A program made the position numbers and the translations under genes. Positions 9,409-17,143 of a stretch of 53,245 nt of DNA are shown here, piece by piece (positions within the stretch are counted from its first letter, which is position 1; every line of letters starts with the position of its first letter). This stretch comes from Geobacteraceae bacterium (lineage in GTDB: Bacteria > Desulfobacterota > Desulfuromonadia > Geobacterales > Pseudopelobacteraceae). The stretch spans positions 1 through 53,245 of the forward strand of contig JANXZX010000142.1 in NCBI GenBank assembly GCA_025355325.1, in the 5' to 3' direction. Below the pieces are notes generated by a model. That model was not told where the DNA came from. It ran no database searches and saw only the letters and a program-made list of their open reading frames with translations.

Positions 9409-10155
9409 GTGTTACGCAAGCTGATACTTAATAAGTGGTTAATGGTAAGCTCCCTGTTTTCTCTCTCACTGATTTTTTACGGCATGGATTATGTGCTGAT
9501 TGGCAGTGCAAAAGAATTGGCCATCTGGTTTCTCGGCAACCTCGCTTTTCTGCCGATTTATGTCATTATCGTTACACTGATGATTGAACGGGTGCTTAAA
9601 GAGAGAGAACGTCAGGCTGTTATGCGTAAATTGAATATGGTAATCGGAGTTTTTTTCAGCGAAGTAGGTAATAGACTTCTCAAAGAGTTATCAGCGTATG
9701 TTGTTTCCTGTGACCAACTGAAAAAGCATCTGCTGATTAACGGAAAATGGAATGAACACGAATTTTCTATAGCACTTGAACATCTTCGTACAAGCAATAT
9801 TTTGATTGAATCAAGCCGGTGTGAGATGATTGGGTTAAAGAAAGTACTTGTTGAAAAGAGGGGGTTCCTGGTCAGTTTGCTGGAGAATCAAAATCTTTTA
9901 GAGCATGAAGAGTTTACCGATTTGCTCTGGGCCGTATTTCATCTGGTTGAGGAGCTGGAAGCACGGAATACGTTTGAAAATATGCCGCAGAGCGACATAG
10001 ATCATATCAATGGCGATATAAAAAGGGTCTTTGGGCACCTTTCCCGAGAATGGGTCATGTACATGCAGCACTTAAAACATGACTATCCGTACCTTTTTTC
10101 TCTTGCAGTACGCCTTAACCCAATGATCGAATCACCTGATCCTGCCGTCTATTAA
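9409..10155 (+). CDS. Uncharacterised two-TM protein with helical cytoplasmic domain
   Basis: I do not recognise a named family. The 248-residue product has two hydrophobic segments near the N-terminus (about residues 10-28 and 36-60) separated by a short loop. The remaining ~185 residues are charged, mostly helical and end in MIESPDPAVY. The GTG at 9409 is preferred because AAAGGAG lies at 9394-9400 with 8-base spacing. An in-frame ATG at 9355 lies inside the permease gene and has no such site. The position between the permease and the second GspE-like ATPase suggests an envelope-associated role. No catalytic motif is visible. Confidence 0.7.
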   Translation: MLRKLILNKWLMVSSLFSLSLIFYGMDYVLIGSAKELAIWFLGNLAFLPIYVIIVTLMIERVLKERERQAVMRKLNMVIGVFFSEVGNRLLKELSAYVVSCDQLKKHLLINGKWNEHEFSIALEHLRTSNILIESSRCEMIGLKKVLVEKRGFLVSLLENQNLLEHEEFTDLLWAVFHLVEELEARNTFENMPQSDIDHINGDIKRVFGHLSREWVMYMQHLKHDYPYLFSLAVRLNPMIESPDPAVY

Positions 10156-10333
10156 GGGAAGGGAAATAAAAAAATTATAACAAGACAAAACATTCGCCAG
10201 TATTCCATACAATAGACGCAATAATCTCAGTTAGTTTTGGTGGATTATGTCGGAGAAATCTGATACTAAAGTGTACTATAGGCCTCAGCGATTATAGTTT
10301 ACTGTTCATACCGTTATATTAATTTCATATTTA

Positions 10334-10364
10334 CATTATAAGTCTTATAACCCAGCATTATAAG
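10334..10364. promoter_or_regulatory. Three-copy TTATAAG array upstream of the GspE-like gene
   Basis: TTATAAG (10336-10342), its reverse complement CTTATAA (10344-10350) one base later, and a third TTATAAG (10358-10364). The 9-mer CATTATAAG repeats at 10334 and 10356, 22 bases apart (two helical turns). It lies just before the start at 10372, in the ribosome-binding region, and may be an operator or an mRNA structure. No convincing promoter was seen in the AT-rich 10156-10371 gap. Confidence 0.4.
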
Positions 10365-10371
10365 GTAGGAT

Positions 10372-12267
10372 ATGGACACTCATTCCACAGAAGATCCCGC
10401 TGCTTCCCCTGTAAAAGGTACAATTGTAAACTTGCTGCTCAAAGAGAACATTATCACTGCTAAGCAGCTTGATTATGCTGTCCGGGTTCGCAGCAAGATT
10501 ATTTCTCCCAAAACCATGATTGCTACACTGGTTGATCTTGGGTATGTAACGCTTGATGCGCTACAAGAAGCCTTGAGGAACAACCGGGTAAACATCCGCC
10601 TTGGTGATTTTCTTGTAGAACTTGGCTACCTTCGTGAAGCTGATCTGAAACAGGCGCTTGGTATGCAGTCTGAATCAAAAAGCAAGCAACGTTTGGGAGA
10701 GATCCTGGTTGATCGAGGATTCATCGAAGAGCGGAAACTGTTAGAGGCCTTATCCTACCAACTGGGATATCCTCTGATTGAGTTGACCTTCGTGTCCATA
10801 GACCGCACGCTGCTTTCAATCCTCCCGCTCACAATCTGTCAGGAGTTGGAAATAATACCGGTTCGCCGCGAAGATTCCATGATTCTCCTTGCTGTCTCGG
10901 ACCCGCTTGACCAATCATTGCTTGATCGTTCCAGAAAATATCTTGGAGATAATGTCAGTATCGCCATTGCTTCTAAGGAATCAATCCGCAACGCACTCAA
11001 GGCTCTTGAAAGGTCTGCGAATCAGCCGGTTCTCTCCGACGAAAATACGATCATAGGCATGATCAACTCCCTTATGGACGAAGCTATTCAGGATGGTGCC
11101 AGCGACATACATATCGAACCATTGAAGGACCGGCTTCGAGTCCGATTCAGGCTGGATGGAGTAATGCACCACCATAAAGATTTTCCGAAGGAGATTGCCC
11201 CACAGCTTTCCACTCGAATTAAAGTCATGGCTCAATCCGATATCGCTGAAAAACGCCGTCATCAGGATGGCAGAATTCTCTATAAAAGCCATATTCACGG
11301 AATTGATCTCGATCTTCGTGTATCAATATTTATCACCATTTTTGGCGAGAAGATTGTTATGCGGCTTCTCAATAACAAAACGTCACTTCTGGATATCAAG
11401 GAAATCGGCATGGCTCCCCGCATGCTGGATCATTTTATCTACGAGGCGGTTGAAGTTCCAACCGGTGTCATGATTATTACCGGCCCGACCGGATCAGGCA
11501 AGACATGTACTCTCTACAGTTGCGTTAATTATCTGAATAACGTCAATACCAGCATTATAACGGCCGAAGATCCGGTCGAAATTGTTATCGATGGTATTTC
11601 CCAATGTTCCATCAATTCAAAGATTGGCGTTACCTTTGAAGAGACATTGAGGCATATCGTCAGACAAGATCCCGACGTTATCGTTCTCGGAGAAATTCGC
11701 GATCATTTTTCTGCAGAAACTGCTATTCAGGCTGCCTTGACCGGTCATAAGGTTCTAACCACGTTTCATACCGAGGACAGTATCGGTGGTTTAATTCGTT
11801 TGATGAATATGGAAATTGAAGCGTTCCTTATTTCTTCAACGGTAGTCTGCGTCGTTGCGCAGCGCCTGTTGCGCCGGATCTGCCCCGAATGTTCCGAACC
11901 ATATATCCCTACACCACTGGACTTAAGCAGGCTTAATGTAACGGTCAATGATCTGGTTGGCGCCGAATTTAAAATCGGGCGGGGTTGCAAAGCCTGCCGA
12001 TTTACCGGTTATAACGGGCGGGTAGGGGTGTTCGAATTGCTTGTAATGAATGAAATGGTCAAAAATGCCATACTCAACAAAAGGAGTTCTTACGACATCC
12101 GCAAAATCAGTATTGAAACCTCGGGGATGGTTACATTGCTTGAAGACGGCTTGGTCAAAGGAGCCCGCGGAGAGATTTCATTGAATGAAATAATCACCGA
12201 TCTTCCGCGACTTGGCAAACCACGATCTTTGGCAGAATTGCGCAGAATATTGGGAGTAATTGAATGA
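10372..12267 (+). CDS. Second GspE/PilB-type secretion ATPase with extended MshEN region
   Basis: A 631-residue GspE/PilB ATPase. The core has Walker A GPTGSGKT (371-378), Asp-box TAEDPVE, Walker B VIVLGEIRD and paired zinc cysteines (CPEC and CKAC). The N-terminus is longer than in PilB: two clear RLG-type MshEN motifs (76-99 and 107-130) are preceded by a degenerate copy at about residues 16-71. It differs from PilB at the His-box (FHTEDSIGG in place of LHTNDAPAT), so it is not a recent duplicate. It probably drives a type II secretion or second pilus-like machine. ATGA overlap couples it to the HDOD gene. Confidence 0.88.
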   Translation: MDTHSTEDPAASPVKGTIVNLLLKENIITAKQLDYAVRVRSKIISPKTMIATLVDLGYVTLDALQEALRNNRVNIRLGDFLVELGYLREADLKQALGMQSESKSKQRLGEILVDRGFIEERKLLEALSYQLGYPLIELTFVSIDRTLLSILPLTICQELEIIPVRREDSMILLAVSDPLDQSLLDRSRKYLGDNVSIAIASKESIRNALKALERSANQPVLSDENTIIGMINSLMDEAIQDGASDIHIEPLKDRLRVRFRLDGVMHHHKDFPKEIAPQLSTRIKVMAQSDIAEKRRHQDGRILYKSHIHGIDLDLRVSIFITIFGEKIVMRLLNNKTSLLDIKEIGMAPRMLDHFIYEAVEVPTGVMIITGPTGSGKTCTLYSCVNYLNNVNTSIITAEDPVEIVIDGISQCSINSKIGVTFEETLRHIVRQDPDVIVLGEIRDHFSAETAIQAALTGHKVLTTFHTEDSIGGLIRLMNMEIEAFLISSTVVCVVAQRLLRRICPECSEPYIPTPLDLSRLNVTVNDLVGAEFKIGRGCKACRFTGYNGRVGVFELLVMNEMVKNAILNKRSSYDIRKISIETSGMVTLLEDGLVKGARGEISLNEIITDLPRLGKPRSLAELRRILGVIE

Positions 12268-13109
12268 ATTCAGATCAAAAGCCACTTGTTGAGTTAATTA
12301 AAGAACGCCTTCAGGGAGATCAACTGGATCTGCCTGTGTTTAATTCTGTAGCGGTAAAACTTCAGCAAATGCTGGCTCATCATGATTTCAAGATTGACGA
12401 CATTATTGATTTAATTAGCGAAGATCAGTCTTTGGCGAGTAAGGTGCTCAGAGTAGCAAACTCGACCTACTACTCCGGTCTTTCAACCATTGCCACTATC
12501 AAAGATGCTATCGTTAGACTGGGTGCCCAGGAAGTTGCCAATATGGTAATGGTTGCATCTCAATCTGAACTTTTTCATTCTGAGAATGATGCGTTGAATA
12601 ATTTGATGCAGAAGCTCTGGATACACTCAATCGCATGTGCAAAAGGTGCCCAATGGCTGGCTAAAAAAACCGGGTATATCAATCTGGCTGCGGAAAGTTT
12701 CATGGGTGGTTTGCTGCATGACATTGGACAACTTGCATTACTAAAGGTGCTCGATGACATCTATCGCAGTATGGAGGTAAAGACCACATTCTCGGATATT
12801 TTAATCTGCGAGGTTCTTGAGAGAATGCACGAAGAAGTCGGACATCAATTAATGAAATCCTGGTGTTTGCCGGAAGTATACTGTTCTATTGCTGCCAATC
12901 ATCATAGCATTGATTTTGACACCAATGACATCCTATTGGCGGTTGTAAGGCTGTCTGACAAGGCCTGCAAAAAAGTCGGAAAATCACTCAATCCTGAGTC
13001 TACTTTATCGCTTGTTTCCTCTTCTGAAGCGTTGGTTCTTCGGGTAAACGAGATAACTCTGGCAGAACTGGAAATATTTGTGGAGGATTCAGGTGAACTT
13101 GAAGAATGA
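12264..13109 (+). CDS. HDOD domain regulatory protein
   Basis: A 281-residue protein dominated by an HDOD domain (about residues 15-215), an HD-related signalling fold that lacks a full HD phosphodiesterase site. The typical LPVFNSVAVKLQQML start, LASKVLRVANSTYYSG and IVRLGAQEV segments are visible, with GGLLHDIGQLALL and ANHHS in the second half. HDOD proteins connect to c-di-GMP, motility and stress circuits in several bacteria. The start overlaps the stop of the GspE-like ATPase by ATGA, which argues that the two products act together. Enzymatic activity is not expected. Confidence 0.85.
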   Translation: MNSDQKPLVELIKERLQGDQLDLPVFNSVAVKLQQMLAHHDFKIDDIIDLISEDQSLASKVLRVANSTYYSGLSTIATIKDAIVRLGAQEVANMVMVASQSELFHSENDALNNLMQKLWIHSIACAKGAQWLAKKTGYINLAAESFMGGLLHDIGQLALLKVLDDIYRSMEVKTTFSDILICEVLERMHEEVGHQLMKSWCLPEVYCSIAANHHSIDFDTNDILLAVVRLSDKACKKVGKSLNPESTLSLVSSSEALVLRVNEITLAELEIFVEDSGELEE

Positions 13110-13180
13110 GGTAACGTGAAAACGTAGCTGAATTGCTTTTATTTAACTGTAACAGCAGAGAAACAGGAGAATTCCTCGTC

Positions 13181-13555
13181 CTAAATCTTCCCGATATTTA
13201 CTTTATCAAAGTCACCGCTCTGCACCAAAATCCCCGGCGGATCACGGAAGTACATCCAGGCGGTATATAATGTACCTCCAACTGTTACGGATATTTCCCT
13301 GCGCTCATAATAACGTGGATGTCCTTCCATTCTGTCTAATAAATTCAACGTCTCATCATCTACGCCATACAATTCACCGACAATTGGATATCGAGTTTCA
13401 GAAGAGGTAATATAAGGATATCCGCTGACCAGGTACATGGCATAACTGGACTCAGTACTGCCAATTCCATAGCAATAGGCATCTTTCAGTAGATGATGGT
13501 TACAGTGACCATTTCGCAGCGTGCCGTATACAAATATCAGGTTCTTTTGTTCCAT
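13181..13555 (-). CDS. Gamma-glutamylcyclotransferase-like protein (GGCT/YtfP family)
   Basis: A 124-residue protein with the N-terminal FVYGTLR (about 8-14) that forms the substrate pocket, and DRMEGHPRYYER with E77 in the position of the catalytic glutamate. Members cyclise gamma-glutamyl groups to 5-oxoproline or act on gamma-glutamylamines; which applies here cannot be read. Length is normal for the YtfP/AIG2-like branch. A GTGAGG site precedes the ATG on the minus strand. It stands convergent to the HDOD gene with a 71-base gap. Confidence 0.85.
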   Translation of the reverse strand: MEQKNLIFVYGTLRNGHCNHHLLKDAYCYGIGSTESSYAMYLVSGYPYITSSETRYPIVGELYGVDDETLNLLDRMEGHPRYYERREISVTVGGTLYTAWMYFRDPPGILVQSGDFDKVNIGKI

Positions 13556-13615
13556 GAAAGATATACCTCACTTAAATACTGCATATATATCTTACTGAAA
13601 TCCTTAACGGAATAT

Positions 13616-13873
13616 TTATATTTTTACCGAAAAAGCTTTGTATAAAGCCTTCATTTCTGCATGAGAAACAGGTATTGATGGCGCGGAGGACGTTGAACGT
13701 ATGTTCTCCGTTTGAGGCGCAGACAGGGTTACCGTATCTTCCTGGGAAATTTCTTTACCTTCATCGGTCTTGATGGAGTGGGGGATGATTTGCTTCTTAT
13801 TCGGCTCAGATCGTTTCTTCTGCGCCGTTGGTGTTATTTGGTTCTGCACATTGCGCGTAGTTACCGGTTGCAT
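13616..13873 (-). CDS. Small hydrophilic protein, unrecognised
   Basis: An 85-residue product with no signal peptide or membrane segment. It is rich in Gln, Thr, Ser and Pro (probably disordered over residues 1-60). A D-T-V-T-L-S motif lies near residue 46 and a short helix-like end, HAEMKALYKAFSVKI, follows. Such short tails after a D-x-V-x-L-S motif recall anti-sigma or flagellar-associated small proteins, but that resemblance is too weak for a name. AGAGGA at 13883-13888 (minus strand) with 9-base spacing supports the start, which favours a real gene. Confidence 0.6.
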   Translation of the reverse strand: MQPVTTRNVQNQITPTAQKKRSEPNKKQIIPHSIKTDEGKEISQEDTVTLSAPQTENIRSTSSAPSIPVSHAEMKALYKAFSVKI

Positions 13874-14181
13874 ATGTAAAAATCCTCTGGAATGTGCTTA
13901 AATCAATCGTTATGTCCAGACAGTTTAATCCGTGGTTTCTCATGGTACTGTTACATTATTTTTTGTAATTATTTTGAGTCTGAATTTTTTATATATTTTT
14001 TAAATATCACGGCAGGTGACTTATTGCAATTTCCTATTTCATGTACTTGACATAATATATCTTATGGGACATTTCCTGAAATCCTTAATAACTACTTTGT
14101 ACAATTATCTTGCATTTTCAAGGCACTATCAGTAATGTATCGAAGTTCGCATCAAATGCATTATGAGGAGCAGGTCTACGT
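13874..14181. other. AT-rich intergenic region between the 85-aa gene and infA
   Basis: A 308-base gene-free stretch. It holds the ribosome-binding site of the minus-strand gene at its left end, a TTGACA at 14047-14052 without a good partner, and the infA promoter candidate at 14110-14138. No tRNA, hairpin terminator or small ORF with a credible ribosome-binding site was seen. Confidence 0.6.
14110..14138 (+). promoter_or_regulatory. Candidate promoter for infA
   Basis: TTGCAT (14110-14115) and TAATGT (14133-14138) are separated by 17 bases, about 43 bases upstream of the infA start. Both boxes are partial matches, so this is a moderate call. Confidence 0.4.
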
Positions 14182-14400
14182 ATGAGTAAAGAAGAAGCAA
14201 TTGAAGTTGAAGGCACCGTCATCGAGCCGTTACCAAATGCGATGTTTCGCGTTAAGCTGGAAAATGAGCATGTGGTACTAGCTCATATCTCCGGTAAAAT
14301 GCGCAAATATTTCATCAAAATTCTGCCAGGCGATAAGGTTACTGTGGAACTTTCTCCTTACGATCTCAGCCGAGGCCGTATTACCTATCGCGCCAAATAA
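14182..14400 (+). CDS. infA: Translation initiation factor IF-1
   Basis: A 72-residue S1-fold protein that binds the 30S A site with IF-2 and IF-3. The sequence shows the family landmarks [43 protein letters not shown] and the terminal GRITYR. Length and ends are exactly as expected. A GAGGAG site lies at about 14165-14170, slightly far from the ATG. It precedes efp by 84 bases that contain a hairpin. Confidence 0.96.
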   Translation: MSKEEAIEVEGTVIEPLPNAMFRVKLENEHVVLAHISGKMRKYFIKILPGDKVTVELSPYDLSRGRITYRAK

Positions 14401-14425
14401 ATTATTACTATCTTGTTTATATAGA

Positions 14426-14460
14426 ACAGGCCCGTCCATTCTGGAGGGCTTGTGTTGTTT
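14426..14460 (+). terminator. Hairpin between infA and efp, possible partial terminator
   Basis: ACAGGCCC (14426-14433) pairs with GGGCTTGT (14446-14453) with one G-T pair. The stem is extended by TCC/GGA after a bulged G and has the loop ATTCT. It is followed by GTTGTTT, a weak T-tract. It could end infA transcripts or act as a partial attenuator before efp. Confidence 0.45.
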
Positions 14461-14484
14461 AAAAATATATTGCGTGAGGAACGA

Positions 14485-15048
14485 ATGTACACTGTAGCCG
14501 ACTTGAAAAAAGGATTGAAGATTATTCTGGATGGCGATCCGTATCTGGTTATTGCCTTTGATTTTGTAAAACCGGGCAAAGGCCAGGCTCTCTATCGCAC
14601 CAAGATGCGTAACATGATCAACGGATCGCTTCTTGACCGTACGTATCGCTCGGGTGAATCGTTCGAGCCAGCCAGCCTCGAAGAACGTACCATGGAGTAT
14701 CTCTACAAGGAAGGCAATCACTATACGTTTATGGATCAGCAGACGTATGAACAGGTCGTGATGGAAGAAGAAGTTTTGGGCGATTCCAAAAATTACCTTC
14801 TTGAGAACCTGAAGGTTGAAGTCATGCTCTTCGGAGAAAAAGCCATCGGTATTTCCCTCCCGAACTTCGTAAACCTGCGGGTGTCTGAAACTGAGCAGTG
14901 GGCCAAGGGTGACACCAGTGGCAATGACTCCAAGCCGGCCACCGTTGAAACTGGCTATGTGCTGCGCGTACCCCCTTTCATTGAAGAAGGTGAGCTGATC
15001 GTAATCGATACTCGTACCGGCGAATATTCAACACGCGTCAAGGGGTAA
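14485..15048 (+). CDS. efp: Elongation factor P
   Basis: A 187-residue three-domain factor that rescues ribosomes stalled at polyproline. The domain I loop reads K-P-G-K-G-Q-A with K32 as the lysine expected to be beta-lysylated by EpmA/EpmB, whose genes follow. The C-terminal ends with LIVIDTRTGEYSTRVKG, which is standard. The ATG at 14485 is chosen over an in-frame upstream codon at 14452, because GAGGA at 14476-14480 precedes it and the conserved N-terminus (M-Y-T-V-A-D-L-K-K-G) starts here. Confidence 0.95.
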   Translation: MYTVADLKKGLKIILDGDPYLVIAFDFVKPGKGQALYRTKMRNMINGSLLDRTYRSGESFEPASLEERTMEYLYKEGNHYTFMDQQTYEQVVMEEEVLGDSKNYLLENLKVEVMLFGEKAIGISLPNFVNLRVSETEQWAKGDTSGNDSKPATVETGYVLRVPPFIEEGELIVIDTRTGEYSTRVKG

Positions 15049-15052
15049 TCCC

Positions 15053-15961
15053 ATGAAAAAAGACGCCTTGTGGTTGCGGGCGAATGTAATTAAAGCAATA
15101 CGTGATTTTTTTTGGATGCGGGGGTTTCTTGAAGTTGAGACCCCCCTTCTTATTCCCGCAAACGCCCCTGAAGAACATATCAATCCGATTACCACCCTCT
15201 CCTCCTGGCAGCTTCAGACTTCTCCGGAAATCTGCATGAAGCGTCTTCTCTGTAACGGCCACCAAAAACTGTTTCAAATATCACGCTGCTGGCGTTCTGA
15301 TGAACGCGGCACTCGACATCTCTCTGAGTTCACCATGCTGGAATGGTATCGGTCCGATTGTGATTATCAGACTTTGATGACTGATTGTGAAGAGCTCCTG
15401 CAATATGTTGCCGCCGTGTGTCAACCTGATCGGCGCACGTTTATGCGAAATTCATTGCAAATCGATCCATTTTCCCCCTGGCAACACATAACAGTCCAGG
15501 AGGCTTTTATACGATTTGGACAGGTGGATGTATGGGATTGTCTGAAAAAAGGGCTCTATGAGGAAATTCTGACGTCAGTAATTGAACCGGCTCTGGCTGA
15601 ATATAATACCCCGGTGATTTTGAAGGACTATCCTGCGGAGTTGGCCGCCCTGGCTCGAACAAAACCGGGAAACCGCAAACTGGCGGAGCGTTTTGAACTG
15701 TATATTGGCGGGTTGGAGCTGGCCAACGGTTTTAGTGAACTAAACGATCCGGAAGAACAGCGTCGGCGCTTTGAAGAGGCAAACCGTGTCCGCAAAAATG
15801 CCGGTCAGGCTGTCCTGCCACTACCGGAGCCTTTTCTCGCAACTCTTGCGACAATGCCGGAATCAGCGGGAATTGCCATGGGAGTTGACCGCCTGGTAAT
15901 GTTGACGTCCGGAGCTCACACTATCGATGAAGTTGTAGCGTTTACTCCTGAGGATTTATAA
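15053..15961 (+). CDS. epmA: EF-P lysine ligase EpmA (GenX/PoxA)
   Basis: A 302-residue class II lysyl-tRNA synthetase-like enzyme without the anticodon-binding domain. It attaches (R)-beta-lysine to EF-P. Motif-type segments include FLEVETPLL, QTSPEICMKRLL, FQISRCWRSDERGTRHLSEFTMLEWYR and the C-terminal GIAMGVDRLVML. It is slightly shorter than the E. coli enzyme. It starts four bases after efp, so it is surely co-expressed with its substrate. Its 3' end overlaps the convergent epmB by 20 bases. Confidence 0.94.
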   Translation: MKKDALWLRANVIKAIRDFFWMRGFLEVETPLLIPANAPEEHINPITTLSSWQLQTSPEICMKRLLCNGHQKLFQISRCWRSDERGTRHLSEFTMLEWYRSDCDYQTLMTDCEELLQYVAAVCQPDRRTFMRNSLQIDPFSPWQHITVQEAFIRFGQVDVWDCLKKGLYEEILTSVIEPALAEYNTPVILKDYPAELAALARTKPGNRKLAERFELYIGGLELANGFSELNDPEEQRRRFEEANRVRKNAGQAVLPLPEPFLATLATMPESAGIAMGVDRLVMLTSGAHTIDEVVAFTPEDL

Positions 15962-16970
15962 TGTCCTGATATGTCACCCGTTCTCCGGTATAGGTCTGGA
16001 GATGAAGTGTGTTCCCCCTGATTTCTACATTATCCGGCAGCACGGCAACCTTCCCCTTCCCTCCCGGCAGATCAATGACATAGTGCGGTACTGCAAGACC
16101 TGATATGTGGCCACGTAATCCCTGCATTATTTCAAGGCCGGCACGAACCGAGGTTCTAAAATGAGCCGTGCCTTGAACGAGATCCATTTGATGCAGATAA
16201 TAGGGCTTGACGCGATGCGCAAGCAGTCCGGTCATCAGGCGTCGCATCGTTTCAACTGAATCGTTTACACCTTTGAGCAGCACGGTCTGATTTCCGAGTG
16301 GAATCCCGGCATCCGCCAGTAGTGCACAGGCAGCTGCGGATTCAGCTGTTAATTCATCAGGATGATTAAAGTGGGTATTGATATACAGTGGGTGAAACTT
16401 TTTCAGCAGACTGCATAAATCCGGCGTTATCCGCGAAGGCAGCGTAACCGGCACCCGTGTTCCGATACGAATGATTGTGACATGGGAGATTGCCCGAATG
16501 CCGCTCAGGATGCCAGACAGTGACTCGTCGTCAAGCATCAGTGGGTCGCCGCCTGACAGGATCACATCATGAATTTCCGGATGAGCAGCGATGTACTCCA
16601 GAGCTGTGCGAAGCGCGTTATCACTCATTGGAGCATCACCACTGCCAACAAGCCGTTTCCTCATGCAAAAGCGGCAGTATACCGGGCAGCGATTGGATAC
16701 AAGCAGAACCACCCGGTCCGGGTAGCGGTGAATAAGGCCAGGAATCGGACTGAGGGAATTCTCGTTCAATGGGTCCGCGCTCTGGAAATCATCGTCCAGT
16801 TCCCTGTCATCCGGCATACACTGTTTCCAGATAGCATCGTCTGTTCGCGTGATAAGGTTGGCATAATAAGTGGACAGACGGACGGGATATCGTGCCGAAA
16901 CGCGATCATTAAGTGCACTATTATTCTTTATTATATAGCTATTTGTTGAATAATCTGTAAAGTATTGCAT
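15942..16970 (-). CDS. epmB: EF-P (R)-beta-lysine 2,3-aminomutase-type radical SAM enzyme EpmB
   Basis: A 342-residue KamA-family radical SAM enzyme. C95-x3-C99-x2-C102 (CPVYCRFC) binds the 4Fe-4S cluster and PGGKGK near the end carries the PLP lysine. It converts lysine to (R)-beta-lysine for EpmA. The ATG at 16970 is preferred over an in-frame TTG at 17006: the AGGA lies between them and the resulting length equals the typical EpmB. It lacks the long N- and C-terminal extensions of catabolic lysine 2,3-aminomutases. It is convergent with epmA, so the two are on separate transcripts. Confidence 0.92.
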   Translation of the reverse strand: MQYFTDYSTNSYIIKNNSALNDRVSARYPVRLSTYYANLITRTDDAIWKQCMPDDRELDDDFQSADPLNENSLSPIPGLIHRYPDRVVLLVSNRCPVYCRFCMRKRLVGSGDAPMSDNALRTALEYIAAHPEIHDVILSGGDPLMLDDESLSGILSGIRAISHVTIIRIGTRVPVTLPSRITPDLCSLLKKFHPLYINTHFNHPDELTAESAAACALLADAGIPLGNQTVLLKGVNDSVETMRRLMTGLLAHRVKPYYLHQMDLVQGTAHFRTSVRAGLEIMQGLRGHISGLAVPHYVIDLPGGKGKVAVLPDNVEIRGNTLHLQTYTGERVTYQDIINPQE

Positions 16971-17143
16971 TAATATGTTTCCTGCCTGATATTGACGCGG
17001 GGTCAATCTAATAGGTAATCTTCAACTATGATTCTTCTTGAAAATAGTCAGCTTTTATGAATAATACAACCTCTTAATAATCTTACTTTCCAAATAAAGT
17101 AACCTGACCACTAACGCGAACCTGCCCAAATCGGTTACCAGCC

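Noticed and set aside
10372-12267. GspE-like gene as a recent duplicate of pilB
   Set aside because: The His-box, the longer N-terminus and the overall divergence from the pilB at 2543 argue for an old separate paralog.
14041-14075. TTGACA at 14047 as the infA promoter
   Set aside because: No acceptable -10 box at 16-18 bases; the pair at 14110-14138 fits better.
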